NCBI RefSeq assembly: GCF_964355755.1
Contig: NC_092670.1
Location: 35,761,795-35,825,794, forward strand
Length of the DNA: 64,000 nucleotides
DNA from: Antedon mediterranea
Lineage: Eukaryota > Echinodermata > Crinoidea > Comatulida > Antedonidae
Direction: 5' to 3'
In this document: positions 24,876 to 38,700 of the stretch, piece by piece
Layout: every line of letters starts with the position of its first letter
Numbering within the stretch: position 1 is the stretch's first letter
Program-made: the position numbers and the translations under genes
Notes under the pieces: model-generated
What the model saw: only the letters and a program-made list of their open reading frames with translations
Databases searched by the model: none
What the model was told of the DNA's origin: nothing

Positions 24876-27800
24876 GAAGAAGGGATTATGGGATAGCTAT
24901 GAAACTACGACTACTCTATCGTAAAATTAAATGAAAGAGGTTCTCAAAACAATAGGGCCTACAAGTCTTCGAATACTATAAACAAAATAATATAATACTG
25001 TAAGTATGCCTACTCTGATATAATAGCATAATATTGTGACTCTAAATGTAGCAAATGTTTGGTTTAGCGTCAATTTTAAGTAATTTTCCATTCATAATAT
25101 TCAATATTATAATGTAGAGTCCGGGACGATTCGGCCGCCCCCTTGGACGATTCGGCATAGGCCTATATAATATGTACAACTAAATCGATTAAAATAGCCC
25201 TAAAACTCAATCTACACTTAAATTATAAATAAACTATTTTGACAAATAACACGGTGTGTGTGTGCCCAAATATGGTGATATTCTGTTCTATAAAAGGGGG
25301 ACCTAGGCCTACATATTTTTTTCACGAAACGAACGGAAAAAAAACCCCATATCCATATATGCTAAACACATCCGTATTTTTCAAGATATGGGTCTATTGA
25401 ATCATCAACGGGTAACTTACATTTTTAAAATTGGTTAAAAATAGATAATACAAATTGTTTAACTACATGTTTTTTTTATTATCAATATTAATAATAATCA
25501 TTTAATTATTTTCTTGACTAATTTGTTTGATTTCATAATGCATGATAAAAAAGGTTATTATACTGTCCGTGATCGGATCTACCAGACTATTTATAAATCT
25601 TTCTAATGTATTTTCATAATTCAGATCACTATTAAGTACATAACTTTACTGTTGTTACATAGTTTGCAGAGACTAGACACATCCTTTATGTCCACAGTGA
25701 AAAAATTGGAGTATTAAATTAAGGGGAAAATATATAGTAGGCCTAAAACAGGAAATCACAGGAGTTCAGTAGAACATAGTCAATGCAGTTAGGCAATTAA
25801 AAAAGCATCGTCACCACCACAATCATTTAATTTTTCTCAACGTGAATAAATATTCAAAATATGTTAAACTTAGCTTCCCCGTTGATTCTCCACGAGTATG
25901 TTCAACAACGCGTCTCTAAATTGTTTCTGACGAGAAAATTGCTACCCTGACGCGTTGCGGCGGCCCATATGTCTACATTTAGCTACTTAAAGATGTATTG
26001 TCCCCTGAAAAAAAAATTTCTTTTTAATTTTGTTGTTGAATATGCCATTTTAATGTCACATAATACTGAGTAATCCTTTTTTTGGACCAAAACTTGGACC
26101 AAACAGAAAATGTATTTACCTGAAAAATCTGAAGCAAAAAAATAGTCAAATTGCCAGCCAACATGGTTTTTGGTTGAATTTTTAACCATTTGTTTTCTCA
26201 TTTTATAAGTGGAAAATTAATTTATAAGACACCTGTATGATACATTAATAATGGAATAAACCATTATTTTGCGTCAGAAGAGTAAACATTACGTTACTCA
26301 TTGCAAGTGACGACCGTCGTACGTACACACTGCGTTATGATTAATATTGGTTACAAAGGTGAATCCTGATAAGGTACGAATTGGCCTATTGTTAAGTTGG
26401 ATGCATTTATTACTATAATTGTATTGGCTGTACATTATTGATTGTAAGTATTCCTAAATAACATCACGTTGGCGAATGCTATACCGATGTGACACGCAAA
26501 TATTGCTGATCATCATTTTTTTATTATAAATATCCGCCTGGGGCTTACCATTGCAGAGGAATACTTTGGTATTAATTTTACATCAGACAATGAATGGATG
26601 GCTGATATCATTAAAGGGTAGCGTATATTTTAGTTGGATGATTAAAGCTAAGTAGCACGATTGATAGGCCTAATCATAGGCTTTGTATCAAAGGTAGGTC
26701 AGATAATACAAAATCCATGACCAGATTCTCGGTACTGTATCTAGATTTCTCTATAAACATAGGAATATTTGGTAATACAACATCACATGTGTTTCACATT
26801 ATCATATCCATAACCGTTACCTTACATAACATGTGATACAATTTTAATGATGAATTGCTGTATTATCAAATATTCCTATGATCGATTATACTGGGCAGAA
26901 TTATACAGTAGTATGTAGGCCTATACAACCCTGACATGCAGTATTTCTTAAGCTCTATCTACACTATCAAAACTATTTTGACAAAAATGGTGATGTGCAC
27001 AAATATGGTAGTGATATACTTAAATAATGATAGTGATATGGCATCATCATGTCCATGGGTACATTACATTTTTTTTATCACATAACGTTTGATCTAGTGT
27101 AGACAGATCTTTGGTTAGTAGCATTTATGGTTGAAATATTCAGAATAAGAAGTTCATTTTTAAAACAATATACATGGCTCCAGTCGCGTGCTCAAGTTAG
27201 TGTTTACCGACCAACCAACCGACCGACATATTGAGCTGTAGAACTGAGAATAGTTTAAAAGAGAAACTGTTAATATTAGCATAAGTAGGCCTATATAACA
27301 CAATACTTAGGACCTATGTATTTTGATTGAGTAATTCAAAATGTTGAAAATTTCCCCGAAAAAAAAATACATAAAAAAGTTCAACCAGGTTTACAATTTT
27401 AAACAGTGTATTGTTCTGCAGCTTTTGATATTCATAGAATGCAAGTTGTATGATAATGGTTGTTGGGCGGGGTTGTTTCGTTTCATTCTGTATTACAAAC
27501 TCATATAGCTTTTAAATTATTTTATAGACAGTATTTATATATATGATAATGTGTTGAAGCTCGGCATCTATAAATGAAGTGATTATGGAATACCAAACTC
27601 GTATAAATCATCTCTGATGTCCCATAATAACTGAAGTTAAAGTGATATAATGCGTTTCTTTACGACAATTAGGTTTTGAATTCCAAACGAATATATATGT
27701 AAACACATCAATTATTTAATTGATGAAGCATTGAAGAGTATAAATGAATGCTTAGCGTTTAGCTATGAAATCATTATTTATATTTAACATCATAATTCAA

Positions 27801-27898
27801 AAACTTGTTTTTGATTGACAGTTTGCATGGTTCCGTTGTTTGTATGAAATTATTGGATAATTATCAACGTAATAAAACACCTTCACTTTCTGTTTCAG
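24876..27898. other. Intergenic region between CFAP69 and the GPCR
   Basis: No gene seen. It holds a dispersed repeat at about 25985-26215 (TTAAAGATGTATTGTCCCC type, related to 61537-61945 and 62481-62690) and a palindromic MITE at 26949-27111. A CCGA-rich repeat at about 27170-27240 recurs at 32640-32710. Confidence 0.5.
26949..27111. mobile_element. Palindromic MITE, copy 7
   Basis: AAGCTCTATCTACACTATC on the left and GATCTAGTGTAGACAGATC on the right. The interior contains TGATGTGCACAAATATGGTA. Intergenic. Confidence 0.78.
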
Positions 27899-27941
27899 AC
27901 GTATATTATAGGCCTAACAATTTCAGCTACTTCACAACATC

Positions 27942-30230
27942 ATGTACATGAGTACAGAATTCTATAGCACAACAATGGTCAGTCCGCCGTTGTCAAAACG
28001 GCAATGGCCGGCCTATTTGGCACTTTCGCTGGACATACTTTCTCTGGTGTTCAATATACTACCGATATTAGTTGTTTATAAACTGAAAAGAAGAAATAAA
28101 CGACTTGCTACTGATATTCTTATTGCGGCGTTATCTTTGACGGATCAGTTGTGCATAATTGTACCTCTTTTCGTGACGTTGATAGCCCGGTTTGGAACAA
28201 ACAACCAAAATGTGTGCAAATCTTATTATTTATTCGTCTTCTGGTTTCAAAATACCGCAATGCTTGTAGTGATGACATTGTCATGTGAACGTTTTCTTGG
28301 CGTTGTTTTTCCGTTTAAATACAAAACATGGAGCTCTCAGAAGAGGACCTACCTAACAGTCTTAGGACTTTATATATTCACCTTTATAATCGCCGTATTG
28401 ACTATATCGGAACTTGGCAATACGTCGACAGTCGACGAAGCCACGTTGAGGGTGTGTAAGTCTTGGTTGCTGTTGGTTTATTCTAAAAAAGCTTTTCCGA
28501 GTGTTTTGATATTGGAAGGATGGGTGTCTATGGTGATTGTACTCATTTGTAATATATCGTTGATTAGTCATCTGTTACGCTACAAACGAATGTTGGAAAT
28601 CGGAAACTCGAGCGTTGGTCTAAGTCGACAACATCTGAGAGACTTTACGAAAATGGTTATTCTGATCACTATTTTGTTTTATATCACATGGTTACCTGTG
28701 TTGGTAAGTATGAATAATTTGTGTTACATGATCATCAATAAAAGTGGTACGAAGAAAAAAATGTTAGGGTATATTTTATTTAACCATAATAACATAGGAT
28801 AATTCTGCTTTTACTTGGCCTATAGTTGAACTGACAGGCATTTAAATAATGTAGCAAAAAATAATATCTAAAAGTTCTGTCTACACTATCAAAGTGTATG
28901 TGACAAAACGTGCGGTGAGCCCAAAGTGTGGTAGCGATATATTCCCAAATGTGCACGTAGTTATATGACATAGACGTGTCCATATATGGGCACATAACAT
29001 GTTTTCACATAACTTTTGATAGTGTAGACAAAGCGTTAGAAAACATTTTGTTCTTGAATGATTGCATTAGATTGCCTATAACCTAATTAGGCCTAGTGAC
29101 AGTTTTAGCCTTGTTTACAATGTGACACTATAATTTGACTTTTCTATAATATTTTATTAAATACCAACAAATCACAGACTAATTCATAAATTCGATTAAA
29201 AGGAAAACGTATTATAGTCACTTAGTGTGGGATAAATGGAGACTGGAAAATGTCTTAGAATCTTGCAGCAATCAGTAAACAGCTTGGCATTAATATATTT
29301 CTTTTTTTGCTTGCAGTGTGTAATGACGTTAGTTCAGTTTGGCATAAACATTAGGCAATCTGTTGCATCTTTGTGTATCATGGCAACCTCAATAAACGGG
29401 TTCGTCAATCCATTTGTGTATCTCACACTTAGCAAGCAGTATCGGAACGGGTACATCATTCTGATGGCGGCGATGTGCAAACGACTAGGAATACGGATGC
29501 GTTGCTTTGGTAAACTTACTACATTAATACATTGATTCAAACTGCATTATCATTATTATTGTCCAAATCATATAAATTTATATTAATCATTGTAGAAGTA
29601 ATTATTGTCATCACCATCATCAAATTCAAATTGTCAATTTTATGCAATTTCCATCGTCAATAAACAATATTTTCAGCATCACATTCAATAACTATATCAA
29701 TAATTTTTGATAAGAATTTTTTTTGATGATGCAATTCAATAAATAATATGCGCGAGTCAAATATATATTTGATCATCAAAAGAAAGTGTTATCAAATCAT
29801 ATATAGATCCAGATGAACCATTTAACTAATATCAGTATCCGAGCTGTTAATACAGTGGAACCATGATCCATAGCCATAGCATCGGTGCACTTTAAAGAAC
29901 TTAGTACAACTTTCGAGACGAGTAGGGGTTTAGCACCACGGTGTACTAGTTCACACACACACATGAACTACCTTCTAGTAGGCTTAATAATAGGCATAGT
30001 TTCAAAATCTTCAGCTTGTTGAAGGCGACAATTTAATAGAAAAAGAAGAAGAAGAAATTCAATAATTATGATAATATTAACAAATATTGTTTTATGCTTT
30101 GATGATTTCAGGTTCTGATTTATCTGTTCTTTCATCATCAACTTACCAAACAACAAGACAACGAGAAAGTACTCGCAGACAACCTGAACTCGAAGAAAAT
30201 TTATTTGCTAACAACGTGACTAATTTATGA
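27942..30230 (+). CDS. Rhodopsin-family (class A) GPCR, three coding exons, possibly lipid-receptor-like
   Basis: Exons 27942-28703, 29317-29509 and 30112-30230 join in phases 0 and 1 to give 357 aa plus stop. A 5' UTR acceptor (TTTCAG, 27898) precedes the ATG. Seven membrane segments are visible. Seen: an asparagine in TM1 (FNILP), D in TM2 (SLTDQL), Cys before TM3 (NVCKSYY), ERF in place of DRY, a Cys in loop 2 with an NTS glycosylation site, YITWLP in TM6 (Thr for the usual Cys) and NPFVY in TM7. The tail is Ser/Thr/Arg-rich. TM4 lacks the usual Trp and TM5 the usual Pro. The TM5 end (ICNISLISHLLRYKRM) recalls prostanoid receptors, but the DPW TM7 motif of that group is absent, so the ligand is unknown. 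It is convergent with the lipoxygenase at 32.8 kb, and its last exon is duplicated at 56.7 kb. Confidence 0.88.
28870..29037. mobile_element. Palindromic MITE, copy 8
   Basis: TTCTGTCTACACTATCAAAG on the left and ACTTTTGATAGTGTAGACA on the right. It lies in intron 1 of the GPCR gene. Confidence 0.78.
29885..29952 (+). repeat. Fragment of the tRNA-derived SINE body
   Basis: GGTGCACTTTAAAGAACTTA, then ACTTTCGAGACGAGTAGGGG, matches the body of the SINE at 5694-6060 without its tRNA head. It lies in GPCR intron 2. Confidence 0.55.
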
Positions 30231-30686
30231 CACTTTAGATTAAGTAAACAAATGTCTTACCTATATATTTTATATTAATATATATAGGCCTATATCAACA
30301 GTTTTATTTATTTACGAAGATGTTAAAAAAATATATAGATACACTCGATCACCAATTCGTAGAATTCTTCAGAGAAGAGCATAACGCCATTTGAAAAAAT
30401 AATATTCCCATAATTAAGTAATTAAATAATTTAATAAGGAAAAAGGAATTAAAATTTGCATTTTTGTTTAGATAAGAGCAGAATACCGTTTATATAGTTA
30501 TATGTTTGCTGTAACGTCAAAAAATGACACTTGTATTAAATGAATAATAGTTTCCTACTTTTACCGACACAAATAAATAATTTTGGTTTTAATTCCGTTA
30601 TCGTTTACTAGCTAATCGATCAATCAATAATCTTTGGTTTCAGCATAACACCAGAGAAAATACATAATATACAAAAGAAAACAAAA

Positions 30687-32241
30687 GCATTAGTAAAATT
30701 CAAAAACTTAAAACACAATGCTCTCAGTATCTGTGTAGAATAAAATACAGAAATCGTAGATTAAAGATACAGACAATTCGACATAGTAATACAAAAGCAT
30801 CAGTAAAATTCAAAAACTTAAAATACAATGCTCTCAGTATCATCATCTGTGTACAATAAAATACAAAAATCTTAGATTAAAGATACAGACAATATGACCT
30901 AATAATACAAAAGCATCAGTAAAATTCAAAAACTTAAAATACAATGCTCTCAGTATCATCATCTGTGTACAATAAAATACAAAAATCTTAGATTAAAGAT
31001 ACAGACAATATGACCTAATAATACAAAAGCATCAGTAAAATTCAAAAACTTAAAATACAATGCTCTCAGTATCATCATCTGTGTACAATAAAATACAAAC
31101 ATCTTAGATTAAAGATACAGACAATATGACCTAATAATACAAAAGCATCAGTAAAATTCAAAAACTTAAAACACAATGCTCTCAGTATCATCATCTGTGT
31201 AGAATAAAATACAAACATCTTATATTAAAGATACAGACAATATGACCTAATAATACAAAAGCATCAGTAAAATTCAAAAACTTAAAATACAATGCTCTCA
31301 GTATCATCATCTGTGTACAATAAAATACAAACATCTTAGATTAAAGATACAGACAATATGACCTAATAATACAAAAGCATCAGTAAAATTCAAAAACTTA
31401 AAATACAATGCTCTCAGTATCATCATCTGTGTACAATAAAATACAAACATCTTAGATTAAAGATACAGACAATATGACCTAATAATACAAAAGCATCAGT
31501 AAAATTCAAAAACTTAAAATACAATGCTCTCAGTATCATCATCTGTGTACAATAAAATACAAACATCTTAGATTAAAGATACAGACAGTATGACCTAATA
31601 ATACAAAAACATCAGTAAAATTCAAAAACTTAAAATACAATGCTCTCAGTATCATCATCTGTGTACAATAAAATACAAACATCTTAGATTAAAGATACAG
31701 ACAATATGACCTAATAATACAAAAGCATCAGTAAAATTCAAAAACTTAAAATACAATGCTCTCAGTATCATCATCTGTGTACAATAAAATACAAACATCT
31801 TAGATTAAAGATACAGACAATATGACCTAATAATACAAAAGCATCAGTAAAATTCAAAAACTTAAAATACAATGCTCTCAGTATCATCATCTGTGTACAA
31901 TAAAATACAAACATCTTAGATTAAAGATACAGACAATATGACCTAATAATACAAAAGCATCAGTAAAATTCAAAAACTTAAAATACAATGCTCTCAGTAT
32001 CATCATCTGTGTACAATAAAATACAAACATCTTAGATTAAAGATACAGACAATATGACCTAATAATACAAAAGCATCAGTAAAATTCGAAAACTTAAAAC
32101 ACAATGCTCTCAGTATCATCATCTGTGTACAATAAAATACAAACATCTTAGATTAAAGATACAGACAATATGACCTAATAATACAAAAGCATCAGTAAAA
32201 TTCAAAAACTTAAAATACAATGCTCTCAGTATCATCATCCA
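30687..32241. repeat. 116-bp satellite array, about 13 copies
   Basis: CAGTAAAATTC recurs at 30801, 30917, 31033, 31149 and 31265, exactly 116 bp apart, to about 32241. Interior units are nearly identical; the first is 6 bp shorter (one ATC-ATC missing) and more divergent. It lies between the convergent 3' ends of the GPCR and lipoxygenase genes. No ORF or RNA-gene signal is seen. Confidence 0.96.
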
Positions 32242-32772
32242 TGTAGCTGTGAGCCTTTTAAAAATGACTGGACAACAGTATTGACCAATTTTTACTAAAA
32301 ATTATTATTATCATTATTTATTGCCAAAAACCAGTTACAAACATACAAAAATACAGAAACTAAGAAAGTAGGCAGGAACGTAAAAGTGAACCTAATCACT
32401 ATAACAAGAGTTCAGGTTCCATACTCCCAAAGTAACAACTATGATATATAATAAATACCGTATATTAGACAAATTTATAAAAATAAAAAAGAGATACAAG
32501 AAAAAATACTTAAAATCGAAATAATATTTCAATTTTATATTTCAATTACAAATAAATATTGTATAAATGTGTCCTCAGCTGCTTTATAAACAACCAGGCA
32601 GAAAAGGTTGAATTTTACTCAAAAAAAGAGTTGAAACAAGGCAATATACATGGCTGCAGTCGCATGCGCAAATTTGAGTTAGTGTTTACCGACCGACCGA
32701 CATATTGAGCATAGAGTAGCGTTGTTCGCGACTAAAAGGTTGCTGACGCTAATACGTTATTTCATTCTCAAT
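32242..32772. other. 3' flank of the lipoxygenase gene
   Basis: About 32295-32480 looks like the 3' end of a LINE read backwards (TTATTATTATCATTATTTATTG then CAAAAACCAG). About 32577-32640 is shared with 59474-59535. About 32640-32710 carries a CCGACCGACCGAC repeat also found near 27200. No gene. Confidence 0.4.
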
Positions 32773-35700
32773 CTAAATACTAATTGCATTTGGGACGTTT
32801 GGAGGGTACAGGTATGTGTACTCCTCTTCCCGGTTCATGTTCCTCTTATTGATAGTTTCTCCAACCTCTTTCAATTCTGCAATAAATCTAAAACGAGACA
32901 AATGAAATGATTATATTTGTAAGTAAATAATGAATCATATACATACTGTTTACATGACAACCTGCAAATTTTATTTTTCAATAATAAAAATAATAATAAT
33001 AATATAAAGCTCTGTGTACACTATCAAAGTGTATGTGAGAAAAATGTTATGTACCCATATATGGACATGAGGGTGTCATATTTGGGCATATCACTACCAT
33101 ATTTGGACACATCTTACTGTTTTGTCAAACTAGTTTGTTAGTGTAAATAGAACTTAAGTTAGGAGGTTAACCACTAACATAATAAGGTAACTCTAATTTT
33201 AACTTACTGATTTACCGCCTTGCTTCCAATTGGATCAAACTGGTATTGTACTTCAAAATCACCCAATCCATTGGTCGCCTTCATACTTAAGACTTTCGTA
33301 ATCTCCATAACACTTAAAGTTTTATGTTTACCTGGCAAGGCTTTGAATATGTCTTCTTCTGTTGTCTTAGCATTCTAAAAAAATAATTAAACAACCCTTG
33401 AACAATGATGCAATTGTAAGAGTAACCATGTTATAAATAAATTATTTTTAAAAATAAAAATACAATTTACCTTATTTTTAGGTGGTTCTCCATTGAGCGA
33501 TGCCGGGTAGTATGGGGGAAACCCATAGTTATCGTACTGCCCAAAGTTTACCGCAGCGTGTTCCACGCTGCTGGTAAATATAGCAGATGCAACAGTCAGT
33601 GTAATGTCTTCTTTAGTCTTGAAGGAACCGTCTCCTGGTATTCCCTGGATGGCACAACCTTGTTCTTCTACTGGTGATGAAAGAACTCTGTGCCAGTCTT
33701 GTAATTCAAAATCTCCAGAAATGTTTTCTGGTTTGTCTAAAATAAAGAATTTTAAAGTGTTACGGTACTTCTGAAATTCAAAAATGTTAATAAGTTTTTA
33801 AGATTGTATTTTTTTCTATTAAATGTTGATTAGCAGACGTTTAAAGTTATCATTTTTGCTGTTATCAGCAATAAACAGGCGATATAAAGACTGCTTGGGC
33901 TCTACAGACAGGAATAGTACTTTGTATTCTGTAACATCGTAAGTGTTCGATCAACCCGTTGTACTTTGCTCTTTCTCTGTAGTTAGAAAAGTCTGTGTAT
34001 TAGGTGTCATCAAACGGTCAGGCTTATAATAATGCTGAATCAGTTTAAAAAGTTAAAGAATGTTTATTTTAACCAATGTTATGAAAGTTGTGAATCGACG
34101 CTGATTTTATGAACTTAAATACAGAAATGGGCGCTATGTAATGGTTAAATTGTAAGTAAAACTTACATAATTTGTTACCAATAAATAAATGTCCCCAAAG
34201 AATCCCTTAGTCAGTATGCAGGCATTTTTTAATGTGCAACAGTAGGCTTATAAGTTGAATGGAATACTGGTCCTCTAAAACTAGGCTAGACAATGGTACT
34301 TATTTCTCCATTGACCACAAAGATTTCTTTTATAAAATTAATATAGGCCTATAATAAAAAATGTACACACCATAGTGGCCGTCAACGACTTTGGAGACAT
34401 ATTTATAAATAGCGTTCCATAGTAGCAGGCCATCATCTCTATAGTAATACTTTGGTAGTACTTTTGGGTCACTGAGGCCACGGGATTCAAGTTCCTTTGG
34501 AAAGGTTCCGTCAATACACAGTTGCCATGATTTAAATCGTCGTCTTATTATTTCAAACATACCAAGACGTCCAACTGCCATCGTCGTGTCAACCCATCCA
34601 CCCTGATTAATAAGCGTTTTCAATGCAAGGCTAAGTAAAACAAAACGCAGACATTTTCGTTAAAATCACAGATCTTGAAAATGTGCTGAAAGAGAAATGT
34701 ATCACACAAGAAGAGGTTTATGTAGAGAATCTTGTGTATATGTTTGTTTTTTCACCTTTGAGAAGGATGGTGAATGAATTCACTTATGGTTATCCTTGGT
34801 AATTTGCCTAAATTAAGAACAAAAAAAAGGTAACGTACTCATTTATGGCCATCAAATACAAAAAATGAGGCGCCAAAAGACGGAAGAGTGGATGAGATGG
34901 AGAAAGACAACAATGCGTAGCTACAGCAAAGCTTGCTACCAAAAGATGTGTCATTCCAAGATGTGCTGAAGATTGATGGTATGACGCGTCAGCATTGTTG
35001 AACCACATCTTAGCCAACATCCACGTGTATTCATCATCCGTTGGAAGGAACACCTGTGAAAGGAAAACAACAATGAAAGAAAAAGTCTCCACGCACAGAA
35101 AACTGCTTGGAATTGACTGTACCGCCTCGGTCCATCCATCGGTGTATGGGGCGCCATATGCAGCAAAAGTTTCACTCAAAAATCCAAGTGCAAATTTAAA
35201 ATACACGTTTATGCCTAATTCATTTTTAAAGTAAATGAATTCACCCAGTTGTAATATGATTATGTATATGTTTATTCTGCTGAAATACATGATCATTTTC
35301 TTTTACCGGATTATCGTCTCCCTTGGTCTGGAATAGCTGGATTGCAACAGGCAGCAGATTTGACTCATCGTTGACAAAAAACAGAGCTATTGGGCTACAG
35401 ATCTATAAAAAGATATGAAGCAAGAACAAAAATGAAAGTTTAGGTTTGTATGAGAGAGCATGCATTCGACGCGCGAACTCTAGGTAGTACAATGTTTTTA
35501 TCTTGTTATAGAACCACTTAGGACATGAATGATCTGGTAACAAGTTACAAAACGTCAAATTTATGATAACGATTTCCTAATGATTAAGTTATACGTCTGT
35601 TTTCAACTTTAGTAGGTCATTAAGCATGAGGGCGTGATGCTTAATCTTGGTTCCCACATAGAAATAGGAATGCGTAAAGAAAAGCGAGTTTACAATCAAG

Positions 35701-38700
35701 CGATATTTTATTCGAACTGTCGCTATCCGCGGAGTTTATTCGATAGTTAATTTGCTTACTCTAAAACTTGATAAAATTATTATATATATTACCCGATCAA
35801 GGTAGTCGTCTTCGCTTCTGTGTTGTGTAATTTTCAGATCCACAATGAACAGTCGCTTCTTTTCTATAGCCTGTTCTATTGTTAATCCTGCAAGATCTAG
35901 CATCCCATTGGTAACCGCCAAGCTTTGATGTAAATACAAACACAAACAAATAAGTTTAACAAAATAATATAAATAAATATAATATAGGAATTATAGGTCT
36001 AATAATAATTATACAGTAATAATAAAAGAACAAAGAAGAAATCAAGAAAAAATAGAAATCGAGAAAAAGTTGCTTTTCTAATTTTATCTGTCACATAAAA
36101 TATAACCCAAAGTTTAAGAAATTTTAGAAGAAATTAAAAAAATTAAATTGAGGTGGGCAAGACGCATAATACAAATAATAGCTGAAAGAGTCACATAATG
36201 GTAACCAAGAATTGAAGAGGAAAAGAAGAAGACGAGAAAGTAGTCGAGAAGAAAAGTGGAGAATAGAACTGGTCATAACTTCAGAGGAAATGAAAAATGC
36301 TGGAGGGGAGTTACGATGATGATGATAAAATACCTACTTTTCTGGGATTTCCGTACATAGTCGAATTAATCGTGGATTACATCCAGTTAGACGTTGCTTT
36401 CCAAATTCAAAATCTGATCTCCAGTTGTGCATTCCCTGTACACATACATAATAATTATTTGTAAAAAATAAAAACAGGTTCTAGACGGCGATATTTTAAT
36501 ATTCCTGAAAGAAATATATGTTGGCGTATCATAAATTATACTATATTTTAGTCTTAGTTTCGAAAAAAAGAGTAAACTCAGTTTACTAACTTCAGGAACA
36601 GGAAATGCCTTGCCGTAGATGTTACTCATATCATCTAGGCTTTTCCAATCTGAGGTTACAGAATTAATAACTGCGCCATCTATTTTGTCTACAGCCATAT
36701 GAGAACCAATATCCCACTAAAACAAACAATACAACTTATGAAGTAGAATGTAGTATTCTGAATATACTCTATGGTAAATGATCAATAATTTTATCTGTAA
36801 GTGGAATAACGCAACGAATTTAAGATAAATTCAAATCTGAACACGAAAAATAAATAAGAAATGTAATCTTACTAAGTAGTCATTAGAAAACTTCTCACTC
36901 TCTGGTCTGTCAATCACCTGTAAGTAAAGTACAACACAAAATATATTCATTCTTTGCTACCTGAAACTTAACGTTGGCGTTGTGACAATAAGTAGGACAA
37001 AATAAAGAGTTTTATTATATATGGTTCTCTGCGACTAGCCAGAGCCATATATAGAGAGAGTTACGACTTTGCGTTCACGGATTTTAGAAAGTCAAAAACC
37101 TTTCAACAAATTGATTGTTTTGATATTAAATTCGATAATTAAAGCCTTTTGAACGTTATACATTTTCAAAACAAAAGACTCAACTCCATACGCTACGTAG
37201 GAATAGTTGGACACAAACACGGCTCCTAATCCATTCAATGCCGTAACTCTCTCTATATATGGCTCTGCGGCTAGCCAGAGCCATATATAGAGAGTTACGA
37301 CATTGGATTATAGCCACGTGATATGCAGATCAATTTGTGTCAAACTTGCCTCCGTTAATTCATGTAAAGTATAGGAGCAAGAAAATACTTTAAACTTTTT
37401 CTTATATTAAAAAAAATGTAATTGCACATTTTACGGTTTTGATATCGATCTGCACTGCGTACAGAAGTACTTGCGGCAAAAAATATTGCGCGTGCGTGCG
37501 CTAGTACATTATAAAGTTCGATTGACTGATTTTGGAACGAAACATCCTGTTTCGGATTTCGAACTTTGACGTTGGTGGCGTAAAAATTTGTTTTGGTGGT
37601 AAATAGAATTGTCAGCAAGATCACGCTTATTATCTAATAGTAGATACTGTATTTATCTTATTTTCGACAGTGATACGTGGGAGTACTACGTACGTTTTAT
37701 AACATTTAAGTTGTGTTAATGTTCTTGACTTTGAATATTAAAATTATTAGTTAAGCTATTTGTTAAGTGTTTCGATCGGCTAATTGGCCATAAGCCTGAC
37801 TAGCCCTCGTGTAGTAGTTTGACTGTATGTATCTGCTACGCTGTATTTTGGGGTTGTTTGCACACGCAGCTGTGCTGCCTTGTGCGTGTTTTCATTGAGT
37901 TTATTTGTGTTTCAGACTTTACCGAAGAATAAAGAACGGTTAAAGTAACTACCACGAGTTTGTGTATCATTGTCCGGATTAGTAAAGTGTATTCCCTTAA
38001 TAATGGAGGAAAATACGTTCATCGACCTCAGCTTCGAAGAGCTCGAGGTCAAACACCGTTCGTTTAAAGATCACATAACGAGGGCAAGGGACCGTTTTAC
38101 CCGTGTTCTCGACCGAGACGAACCGGAACTGGTTAAAGTGGCATTCGACCATATTCAAAAAAAAATTCGAAAGATAACCGACTTACTTGATGCTATGGAT
38201 GTTGTCAAACCACCTGATGAGACTGACACTACTACACGTCTACATGCAGAGCTAATGTCAGCAGCTGATGACGTGGAGCGAAAATATCAAGAATACAGAA
38301 GGTTTTCAAGGAATGAGCAAACCGCTCATTCTTCCCAAGGTGAGCCAACTGCAGCAGGAAAAGATGAAGAGATGATAAAATTAATTAAAGCTCAGTCTGA
38401 AATGGTGGCACAGCTTACAATAAAATTGAACGGAAACGGCTCAGACAACAAACGGCCTTCGATTAAAACACCAGGACTCCCAGCCCCTCGGTGGGATGGA
38501 TCTCCAAGAAACTTCCATTCTTGGCATGTACGAATTGACCAATACTTCGAATCTGCTGGTATTAAAGGTGACCAAGAAAAATTGATGATTTTGCTCAATG
38601 GTGATGCGTTACCCAAATCTATTCAAGATCATATTGCTGATTGCTGCTCGGTTGAAGATGATAATGGAGCTTGGGCTCTTCTGAAGGAAAAGGTCCCGAC

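Noticed and set aside
29334-29540. Antisense ORFs over the GPCR exons
   Set aside because: Shadows of the receptor coding frames; no independent support.
37970-38002. Extension of the BEL ORF upstream to a TTG codon
   Set aside because: That part lies mostly in the LTR and has no ATG. The first ATG is at 38003.
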